Part shown: positions 1 through 5,107 of the stretch, in pieces
Numbering within the stretch: the stretch's first letter is position 1
Layout: the number at the start of each line of letters is the position of its first letter
Assembly: GCA_019057775.1 (NCBI GenBank)
Contig: JAHLWT010000131.1
Coordinates: 1-10,645, forward strand
Source: Promethearchaeota archaeon
GTDB lineage: Archaea; Asgardarchaeota; Lokiarchaeia; Sigynarchaeales; SOKP01
DNA length: 10,645 nt
Direction: 5' to 3'
Notes under the pieces: generated by a model
What the model was told of the DNA's origin: nothing
The model's database searches: none
Seen by the model: only the letters and a program-made list of their open reading frames with translations
Translations under genes and position numbers: made by a program

Positions 1-6
1 GTAAAA

Positions 7-19
7 GTTTATTGTAAAC
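7..19 (-). terminator. weak candidate terminator of the nuclease-like gene
   Basis: Read on the minus strand, GTTTA-CAA-TAAAC forms a 5-bp hairpin followed by CTTTTAC, about 35 bases past the stop codon at 52. The stem is short and AT-rich, so this is only a possibility. The 51 bases before the gene contain nothing else I can name. Confidence 0.2.
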
Positions 20-51
20 AAATTATAAAGCTAATAGATCCATATGTTTAA

Positions 52-2052
52 TTAATTTCTCTCTTCCATCGATTTTTGGAGGTTATAATTTTTATAAGAA
101 TCATCAATGAATTTTTTTAAATAATCAATTTTAAAGTTTAATATAAAGTTATATGCTTTTTTCATATCACTAGGAATGTTCCAACCTTTCGTCTGTTTTT
201 GAAAAGATATAATTTTTATTCTTTTATCTTTTTCTAGCTTTCTTTTTAAATCCTCTCGAAATTCTGGATTCCAAACCCAAACATCTATAATAAACATAAA
301 ATCATTATTTAATTTGTATAAATTTTTTAAATTTTCATCCTTAGATATCAGAATCTGAATTTTTTTCGATTTTTTTAAAATTTCTTCCACACCCGATTCA
401 TGCAAATCGATTTTACATTCAACTAGATGTAAAATATTAGATTGATCTTTATATAATAAATCAAACTCTTTATGATCATTCTTATTACCAATCTTAGTTC
501 TTAATTTAATTTGTTTGTATTTTGTTTTTCCATTTAATATATAATATAACAGCAACTCGAAAAATATTCCTTTAAGATATGAAATAAATGCATCACCTTG
601 TCGTATTAGATTACTTTTATATAAATATCTAGGTTTATAGCAAAATACTAGTAATTCTTCAAGTATTTCAAATTCATCAATTATTATTGGAATTTCTTTA
701 TTTGCTCTTTGCAGATTATCTTCGATTAATCTTCTATCATCATTACTATTGGTCATAGGATCATCTGTTCCCAGATAATGAAATAGTAACCACCCCTCTC
801 CATCTATTAATATCGCATATGAATAAAAATGACCTTTTTGGATTTTATGTTTAATTCTTTTCACATAAATTTCATTATTATTATTATAAAATTTTCTTAA
901 ATAAACAGTTCCCCATAATATTCTTATGAAATTACCATATCCTTCAAACGATTTTCGATAATCTAAATGTAAGAGAGTAACTGGAAGATAATTGAATTTT
1001 TTTTCTAATTCTTTTGAAGTTTTTATACTATACGGCATAAGTTCCTCAGTGAAGCCTTTTATATTTAAATTCTGGAAAATTTTAATTTTTAATTTTTTGA
1101 GAAACTCTTCTGATTTATTACATAATATTAAGTTTTTGTTTAGTGCCCAATCTTTCCAATATTCTATTTTATATTTTTTCTCCAAAGATTTAATTATCTC
1201 ATTGTTTATTCTATTAAAAAAAGAATCAAAAGCTTTCCATAGTTTTTCAATCTTCAAAAAAGAACTCCAATTTTTTGGATATCTTCTTTTTATTGACTTT
1301 TTTTCAAGACTACCAATACTAATATTTGATAAAGACTTATCAGCTTGATGCAAAGACTCAAGAGATGAATTCTTGAATTCTTCACCTAATAATACATACC
1401 AGAGATATTGAACTCCAAATTTATAACCCAAAAACATTTCTTTTCTATATTTTGGAGGATAAAGCGTTGCTTCTTTTCTTACACGACTGATAGATGCGAT
1501 TGGCTGTCCTCTTTCTGTATTATTAAAATAAGCGAAAGTATAAAACTGTAAAATAATCCATAAATATTTCTCTTTCTTTAAATGGATATTTTTATTTACA
1601 ATTATGTATTTATCAAAAATTTCATAGAAAAAATTCATTCCTTTTATAAAATCATTAAAGTTGTTATTTAGATCCTCAAAATTTTGAGATTTCAATGTTT
1701 TTTCTGATAGATTTAATATTTTAATTAATACTACTGATAATTCATCTTTAATCTCGATATCTTTTAATTTGATGGAATCAAAGCCTTTTAAACCAAAATA
1801 ATTATCCTCTAATATGTATTTTCCTTTTCCTATTCTATTTGTTTGAATATTTGATTTAAAATTAAAGATATTTTCGCTCCAAATCGAATCTAAATAGTTA
1901 TTTAATAAACATCTAACGATGAAGTGTATTCCTTGGAAATATTTTATGTTTCTATTTTCAATATTGATTTTATGATAAGTTTTCATCCAATTTAGAAACT
2001 TATTAACATTAAACTTTTTTAATAAATAGAGTGAAATCCAGAAATAATCCAT
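52..2052 (-). CDS. large protein with C-terminal PD-(D/E)XK nuclease-like domain
   Basis: A 666-residue protein I do not recognise as a whole. The visible function is near the C-terminus: a helix with E499 (KGIFFELLL), then EFD with D531, 13 residues, and VECK with E545 and K547. This is the E...D...ExK arrangement of the PD-(D/E)XK nuclease fold, where the acidic residues bind metal and the lysine assists hydrolysis. The first 480 residues are rich in Lys, Asn, Ile and aromatics, have no signal peptide or membrane segment, and show no motif I know. Nucleases of this design are common in restriction, DNA repair and anti-phage defence, so a DNA-processing or defence role is reasonable inference; the substrate is unknown. 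The ATG at 2052 is the first start, about 40 bases below a TATA-like box. The gene stands alone, with no methylase or helicase partner within the window. Confidence 0.6.
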   Translation of the reverse strand: MDYFWISLYLLKKFNVNKFLNWMKTYHKINIENRNIKYFQGIHFIVRCLLNNYLDSIWSENIFNFKSNIQTNRIGKGKYILEDNYFGLKGFDSIKLKDIEIKDELSVVLIKILNLSEKTLKSQNFEDLNNNFNDFIKGMNFFYEIFDKYIIVNKNIHLKKEKYLWIILQFYTFAYFNNTERGQPIASISRVRKEATLYPPKYRKEMFLGYKFGVQYLWYVLLGEEFKNSSLESLHQADKSLSNISIGSLEKKSIKRRYPKNWSSFLKIEKLWKAFDSFFNRINNEIIKSLEKKYKIEYWKDWALNKNLILCNKSEEFLKKLKIKIFQNLNIKGFTEELMPYSIKTSKELEKKFNYLPVTLLHLDYRKSFEGYGNFIRILWGTVYLRKFYNNNNEIYVKRIKHKIQKGHFYSYAILIDGEGWLLFHYLGTDDPMTNSNDDRRLIEDNLQRANKEIPIIIDEFEILEELLVFCYKPRYLYKSNLIRQGDAFISYLKGIFFELLLYYILNGKTKYKQIKLRTKIGNKNDHKEFDLLYKDQSNILHLVECKIDLHESGVEEILKKSKKIQILISKDENLKNLYKLNNDFMFIIDVWVWNPEFREDLKRKLEKDKRIKIISFQKQTKGWNIPSDMKKAYNFILNFKIDYLKKFIDDSYKNYNLQKSMEERN

Positions 2053-2087
2053 TTTACATCTTTTTTCCTTAACTAATTTTATTCATA

Positions 2088-2097
2088 TTATAATAAA
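2088..2097 (-). promoter_or_regulatory. TATA-like box upstream of the nuclease-like gene
   Basis: Minus strand TTTATTATAA lies about 36-45 bases upstream of the ATG at 2052, a normal position for an archaeal promoter with a short leader. The surroundings are also AT-rich, so specificity is limited. Confidence 0.35.
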
Positions 2098-2211
2098 TTA
2101 ATTTCCCATTCATAATCTAGAACCTGACATTAAAAAATTTTCTAATTCATAATAATTTCAAATTAAAAGAAATATTCTATGGTTAATATGAGGTTTTGGA
2201 TATCCGGAGGG

Positions 2212-2328
2212 CTAGGTGAATTTACTTATTCCGGTTATGATTACTAATTTATTTCTTGGTATTTTAACATCAATGTTTTTTAGATTATTTTGCCTTGCTC
2301 CTTTAATAATAATAGAATCTACCGTCAT
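2212..2328 (-). pseudogene. uvrA: 5' stump of uvrA (excinuclease ABC subunit A)
   Basis: The minus-strand ORF of 38 codons begins ATG and encodes [16 protein letters not shown], then [19 protein letters not shown], then KFT and stop. UvrA proteins start with the same pattern: GAR-x-NLKNI, IPR-x-KL, then the Walker A loop TG-[LIV]-SGSGKSS. Here the match runs to TGIS, and GSGKSS is missing. UvrA is normally over 900 residues, so this is only the first 4%. Without the P-loop lysine it cannot bind ATP. A TATA-like box 50 bases upstream is still present, so a short transcript may be made. I see no continuation of UvrA in any frame in 2053-2211. UvrA has a second ATPase half with a similar motif, but the initiating Met next to the motif points to the N-terminus. 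It is a relic, not a functional repair gene. Confidence 0.75.
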
Positions 2329-2378
2329 GTTTATTTCTACTTGTAGTAATTAATATTGCATGAAAAGTTTCACTATTT

Positions 2379-2387
2379 TATTTTATA
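2379..2387 (-). promoter_or_regulatory. TATA-like box of the uvrA stump
   Basis: Minus strand TATAAAATA, about 50 bases upstream of the ATG at 2328, would start a transcript with a leader of roughly 25 bases. It looks like the original uvrA promoter left in place. Confidence 0.4.
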
Positions 2388-2591
2388 GTCCCCTAGGATT
2401 ATATTTTTACTTTAAAGGGGTATTGATTTTCTAAACTTGGACTCAATTTGAATGGTGTTTATAAAATTTCAAAGAAGATTAATTTTAAATTGAATTCAAA
2501 TCAGTTTGAAAAGATTAGAAAAATATATAATGAGATGAAAATGATGGTCTAGGACAAGAAAACAAATTTTAAAATGCCAATCTAACAAATA

Positions 2592-2641
2592 TAAAAAAAA
2601 AAGGTAGAAATATTATCAATCAATCATCAATATTTCTACCT
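2592..2641 (-). terminator. hairpin plus T-tract terminator of the secreted-protein gene
   Basis: On the minus strand, AGGTAGAAATATT (2641-2629) pairs perfectly with AATATTTCTACCT (2614-2602) across a 14-base loop, and the second arm runs directly into a tract of 10 T (2602-2593). It begins about 70 bases past the stop codon at 2714. Archaeal termination depends mainly on the T-tract; a 13-bp perfect stem just before it is a bonus and may protect the 3' end. Confidence 0.75.
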
Positions 2642-2713
2642 AGACTTTATTACAAAATATTTTTTTTATCCTAATAAATTAGGAATTATTTTTTCTTAGT
2701 TTTTTAAGATAAT

Positions 2714-3454
2714 TCACAGTATCCATGTAGTTTTTACAGTTGCCAAATCTACTTCTGTTTTTATAATACTATTCCATTGCCCCCAGAAAGGAAAGAATAT
2801 CCATGTCCATTTAGACTCTACATAATAGATTGCTCTTATTTTTACTTTCCCGTAATCACTTACATAGTGTTCTAAATTTGAATCTGATAAATCGGTTTCA
2901 TCGAATGTGACATAATGAAATTCGCCCATATCCCAAAAAACAGGATTATAAACATCGCTAAATAGTGATTCATACTGTTCTGAATGACAATTATAGATTT
3001 TTAGATAGAAGGAAGCAGATTGTCCGTAAAAAATAACCCAATGCTTAAAAGCTATTTCTATACTGTCAAGACTATATGATCCTTCGTATTGGTCCTCTAA
3101 AGTATCCCAATACATCGAAAAATACATAGTATTCCACGAAGAAAAAACGTTGCCACCATACTTAGCATATAAATAATCATTGTAATCATAGTATTGTGAC
3201 CAGTCTCCACTTGTCATATAAACAGTCCATTCATACGCCGCATCCAGATCAGCCATAGTAATACCCCATGGGCCAACTCTTCTAGGAGATCCATCTGAAT
3301 TATCATTTGTATAAGAAGTTGGAGGATCGGCACTATGTAATAAATCTTCGGTCTCAAATCCATTCAAAGATATATTATTAATTCCACTGATTAGATTGCT
3401 TGAAAATATTGTTAAGATTGTTACAGCTAAAATTATTTCAATTTTTTTTCTCAT
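2714..3454 (-). CDS. predicted secreted protein of unknown function
   Basis: A 246-residue protein with a typical Sec signal peptide: MRKK, then a hydrophobic stretch (about residues 6-23), with cleavage likely near residue 24-30. The mature part is acidic and very rich in Trp, Tyr and Phe, with few Lys and one Cys. It has no second membrane segment, no lipobox and no motif I recognise, so it probably folds outside the cell as a beta-rich domain. Secretion is a prediction from the signal peptide; function is unknown. The start is well supported: AGGTAGG (3468-3462) sits 7 bases before the ATG, and a clear TATA box lies at 3527-3536. It ends in a strong terminator, so it is a single-gene unit. 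An IS630 element sits directly upstream of its promoter, transcribed in the same direction. Confidence 0.7.
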   Translation of the reverse strand: MRKKIEIILAVTILTIFSSNLISGINNISLNGFETEDLLHSADPPTSYTNDNSDGSPRRVGPWGITMADLDAAYEWTVYMTSGDWSQYYDYNDYLYAKYGGNVFSSWNTMYFSMYWDTLEDQYEGSYSLDSIEIAFKHWVIFYGQSASFYLKIYNCHSEQYESLFSDVYNPVFWDMGEFHYVTFDETDLSDSNLEHYVSDYGKVKIRAIYYVESKWTWIFFPFWGQWNSIIKTEVDLATVKTTWIL

Positions 3455-3461
3455 TAAATTT

Positions 3462-3468
3462 CCTACCT
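3462..3468 (-). promoter_or_regulatory. strong Shine-Dalgarno site of the secreted-protein gene
   Basis: Minus strand AGGTAGG, 7 bases before the ATG, preceded by nine A. It fixes the start at 3454. The whole A9-GGTAG segment is repeated in inverted orientation at the gene's terminator. Confidence 0.65.
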
Positions 3469-3526
3469 TTTTTTTTCTTTTGGAATTGATTGAAAAAAAT
3501 TTTCCGTAATAAAAAATTCATGATTA

Positions 3527-3536
3527 ATTTATAAAG
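3527..3536 (-). promoter_or_regulatory. TATA box of the secreted-protein gene
   Basis: Minus strand CTTTATAAAT is close to the canonical archaeal box A, about 75 bases upstream of the ATG. It predicts a leader of about 50 bases containing the Shine-Dalgarno site. The TFB recognition element should lie just upstream, and the IS630 element begins 5 bases past the TA target in that place. Confidence 0.6.
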
Positions 3537-3543
3537 TTAACTA

Positions 3544-3566
3544 TTTATGGCGAACTAAATAATTTC
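3544..3566 (+). repeat. left terminal inverted repeat of the IS630 element
   Basis: 23 bases identical to the reverse complement of 4681-4703, next to the TA at 3542-3543. The transposase stop codon and its last codons (LFSSP) lie inside this repeat, so the end of the protein is fixed by the transposon end. Confidence 0.92.
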
Positions 3567-4021
3567 TCATAACTGCATCGAGTCTTAAGTTCTGGTGAAG
3601 AGGTTTTATGTTTTACGATGAATTTTATCAGAGCGCGCTGGAATTCCTTGAAAGTACCAAAAAAGGTGTTATGCGTGATCATCTTCCGCAAGTACTTCCA
3701 GAACCATTCCATCGGATTTAGATCGGGAGAATAAGGCGGCAAAAACACGAGTGCGAGTCTATCTTTATTGGCTTCTAAAAAAGGCTTCAGTTCTTTTGAA
3801 TAATGCACTCGAGCGTTGTCTAAAACGATGATGAGCTTCTTAGAGCTCGGATACCTGGCAAGAAACCTCTCTAAATAGTGTTGAAACTGTGGAGCTTTTA
3901 GCGTGTCAGAAAACGCCACATGTAAATCTCCCTCAACAGGGTCGACAGCTCCAACTAGGTGTTGGCGTTTTCGACCGCTGTAAGTGTAAATTTCTGGCTG
4001 ATGACCTTTCAACGACCACAT
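3545..4021 (-). CDS. IS630 transposase, catalytic part (orfB, reached by frameshift)
   Basis: This is the DDE half of the transposase. Read from the ATG at 4021 it has 158 residues, but the frame stays open further upstream to the A9 run at 4100-4108 and includes VILFLDEAS, the first catalytic Asp. That part has no start codon of its own, so the ATG at 4021 would give an inactive fragment, and the real product is the orfA-orfB fusion of 353 residues. In fusion numbering the triad is D183 (FLDEAS), D263 (IIVLDNARVHYS) and E300 (LPPYSPDLNPMEWFW), the IS630 signature with Glu as the third acid. All three are present. The protein cuts and rejoins DNA at the terminal repeats. The ORF ends inside the left repeat. 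Confidence 0.88.
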   Translation of the reverse strand: MWSLKGHQPEIYTYSGRKRQHLVGAVDPVEGDLHVAFSDTLKAPQFQHYLERFLARYPSSKKLIIVLDNARVHYSKELKPFLEANKDRLALVFLPPYSPDLNPMEWFWKYLRKMITHNTFFGTFKEFQRALIKFIVKHKTSSPELKTRCSYEKLFSSP

Positions 4022-4071
4022 CCACGTGAATGTCGGAGAGAATTGAACGCTTGCCTCGTCAAGGAATAATA

Positions 4072-4605
4072 TTACGCCGTTTGGTCCAAGAGAATCCAGT
4101 TTTTTTTTAATGATTTCAGGAATTCTTCTTGTTTTTCAGGATCGGCCTTAGGAAACTTGTATTTCGGACGCTGAAGTGAAAAGCCTAATGCGTGAAGTAG
4201 TTTTTGAGCTGCTCGCACCGTTAGGAATACGCCGAACTTTACATGAATGTGTTCTGCAACGGATTTTCCTTCCCAGTTGCTAAACTCGTATCCTAATTCG
4301 CGAGGGTGCCTTAGGATATCCAATTTTAGTTCTTCCTTTTGGTCTAGTGAAAGTCTAGAAGGGCGCCCCGGAGGTGAATTAGGTATCAACCCTTCCAATC
4401 CTCCTTCGGCAAAGGTCTTTACCCAGGTTTGAACCGTTCTTCGAGACTTTTTTATCAGTTCTGCTACTTTAGTACAATTTCGAAGCTCTATCATTAGATA
4501 AAGCGCTTGATATCGCTCCTTCAGCTTAGTTCTCGATTCTTTCTTGTAGAGCTCGACCAGTTCACCGTGATCGGGTGAGCTCCTTGTAATTTGAAGTTTT
4601 TCCAT
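4072..4605 (-). CDS. IS630 transposase, DNA-binding part (orfA)
   Basis: 177 residues if translation does not shift. It has a helix-turn-helix at about residues 30-65 (KERYQALYLMIELR, then TVQTWVKTFAEGGLEGL), the usual IS630 linker PGRPSRLS, and a second winged-helix-like unit to about residue 145 (LTVRAAQKLLHALGFS). These recognise the terminal repeats. Past residue 168 the frame degenerates to NWILLDQTA and stops, while the -1 frame continues into the catalytic domain. A -1 shift at the A9 run gives one 353-residue protein, the normal IS630 transposase size. The ATG at 4605 lies only about 25 bases below a TATA-like box, so the mRNA may be nearly leaderless. Confidence 0.88.
   Translation of the reverse strand: MEKLQITRSSPDHGELVELYKKESRTKLKERYQALYLMIELRNCTKVAELIKKSRRTVQTWVKTFAEGGLEGLIPNSPPGRPSRLSLDQKEELKLDILRHPRELGYEFSNWEGKSVAEHIHVKFGVFLTVRAAQKLLHALGFSLQRPKYKFPKADPEKQEEFLKSLKKNWILLDQTA
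4100..4108 (-). other. A9 slippery run joining orfA and orfB
   Basis: The mRNA reads TTA AAA AAA AAC in the orfA frame. Moving back one base at the lysine codons gives AAA CTG GAT and the orfB frame. Nine A in a row fit the A-AAA-AAA type of -1 ribosomal frameshift site and also suit polymerase slippage. Programmed frameshifting is known in several IS630 members. A chance one-base indel would look the same. Confidence 0.7.
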
Positions 4606-4628
4606 GAATTTAAGAGCAGAAAAAAGCC

Positions 4629-4636
4629 TTATTTAA
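4629..4636 (-). promoter_or_regulatory. TATA-like box of the transposase
   Basis: Minus strand TTAAATAA within CCTTAAATAAGG, about 25-30 bases upstream of the ATG at 4605. This spacing would put the transcript start at or next to the start codon. Confidence 0.4.
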
Positions 4637-4680
4637 GGGTGTGATATACAGGTGATACGAGAGAAGGAGTCGTGAGATGC

Positions 4681-4703
4681 GAAATTATTTAGTTCGCCAT
4701 AAA
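4681..4703 (-). repeat. right terminal inverted repeat of the IS630 element
   Basis: Exact reverse complement of 3544-3566, followed by the target TA at 4704-4705. It lies upstream of the transposase promoter. Confidence 0.92.
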
Positions 4704-4797
4704 TAATACCCCTTACATTCATTCTAGATATATAAATCACTTGAAGGAATATTAAGCTATCTCTCTAGGATTTTTTACTAATTTTTAATTTTAGATA

Positions 4798-4806
4798 TTA
4801 TAAATA
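4798..4806 (+). promoter_or_regulatory. TATA-like box upstream of the lipoprotein-like leader
   Basis: TTATAAATA lies about 40 bases upstream of the ATG at 4842, predicting a start near 4828 and a very short leader. Before the IS inserted, this promoter and the one at 3527-3536 would have formed a divergent pair. Confidence 0.45.
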
Positions 4807-4841
4807 ACACAAACCGAAATAATTTTGCGATATCTATATTA

Positions 4842-4937
4842 ATGAAAAAGAGAATTCCTTTTTTTGTTTGCACTGCTCTTTTTGTTCTCACATCTGGTTG
4901 TGACACTTCAGTAAAGCGGAGTACAGTGCCGCATTGA
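4842..4937 (+). pseudogene. lipoprotein-like signal peptide, truncated after 31 codons
   Basis: The ORF encodes MKKRIPFFVCTALFVLTSGC, then DTSVKRSTVPH and stop. It has the three parts of a lipoprotein signal: a positive start, a hydrophobic core (residues 6-16), and a lipobox-like TSGC followed by Asp. Only 11 residues follow the Cys, too few for a mature lipoprotein. A TATA-like box sits about 40 bases upstream, so the 5' end of a real gene appears to survive. The reading is lost just before the GC-rich block at 4960-5010, which suggests that the rest was replaced or deleted. A genuine very short secreted peptide is the alternative. No continuation of a secreted protein is visible in the other plus frames. 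Confidence 0.45.
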
Positions 4938-4959
4938 CACCGAATGATCCAAATTTATA

Positions 4960-5010
4960 ATGGGGCACAGAGCGAAGCGGCGCGAGTTGCGCACAACCTG
5001 GTGGCGTACG
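4960..5010. other. short GC-rich block of foreign composition
   Basis: By hand count, 34 of 51 bases are G or C, against roughly 30% in the flanking DNA. It contains GCGC-GAGTT-GCGC, a small hairpin. The minus strand is open over 4888-5088 (66 residues from a TTG) and the plus strand over 4960-5151, but neither reading resembles a protein I know. It may be part of a short repeat or of a decayed insertion. It lies between the truncated lipoprotein leader and the TFB-like gene, and has no tRNA-like structure. Confidence 0.4.
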
Positions 5011-5037
5011 ATATACTTTGGTTTTGATTGGCTTATC

Positions 5038-5047
5038 ATAAATATAA
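5038..5047 (+). promoter_or_regulatory. TATA-like box of the TFB-like gene
   Basis: ATAAATATAA lies about 65 bases upstream of the ATG at 5108, giving a leader of about 35-40 bases. There is no good Shine-Dalgarno sequence before the ATG. Confidence 0.4.
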
Positions 5048-5107
5048 GAAGAAAAATTTCCTGGATTTCGCCAATTCAATCCCTTCAACTTAGAAATTAC
5101 TCAAAAG

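Larger units (their letters stand above)
2053..2713. other. 660-base stretch without an intact gene
   Basis: Between the nuclease-like gene and the secreted-protein gene no intact gene is visible. It holds a uvrA stump (2212-2328), that stump's promoter-like box, and a hairpin terminator (2592-2641). On the plus strand, codons from TTG at about 2447 stay open for some 35 residues (ending KMKMMV-like, stop near 2551), with no recognisable similarity, so I do not call a gene. A 10-bp palindrome TTGAATTCAA lies at 2490-2499. The region reads as a decayed locus. Confidence 0.6.
3544..4703 (-). mobile_element. complete IS630-family insertion sequence (1160 bp)
   Basis: The element has identical 23-bp terminal inverted repeats (TTTATGGCGAACTAAATAAT plus TTC) at 3544-3566 and 4681-4703. 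It is flanked by TA on both sides (3542-3543, 4704-4705), the TA target duplication typical of the IS630/Tc1-mariner group. It encodes one transposase in two overlapping frames on the minus strand. GC content is clearly higher than in the flanks. Identical ends, an open frame and intact catalytic residues indicate a recent and possibly active insertion. Confidence 0.92.

Noticed and set aside
992..1348. 118-codon plus-strand ORF inside the nuclease-like gene
   Set aside because: It is antisense to a longer, coherent gene and its Phe/Ser/Leu-rich reading is what the complement of Lys/Glu/Asn codons gives.
2188..2247. 19-codon plus-strand ORF (reads [12 protein letters not shown]...)
   Set aside because: It overlaps the uvrA stump on the opposite strand, and the UvrA reading explains the bases better.
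4906..5060. Possible tRNA or structured RNA in the GC-rich block
   Set aside because: No T-loop, anticodon stem or cloverleaf can be drawn; only one 4-bp hairpin is present.
4888..5088. 66-codon minus-strand ORF across the GC-rich block
   Set aside because: TTG start, no known motif, and it overlaps both the lipoprotein signal and the TFB-like promoter. I kept only the compositional block.
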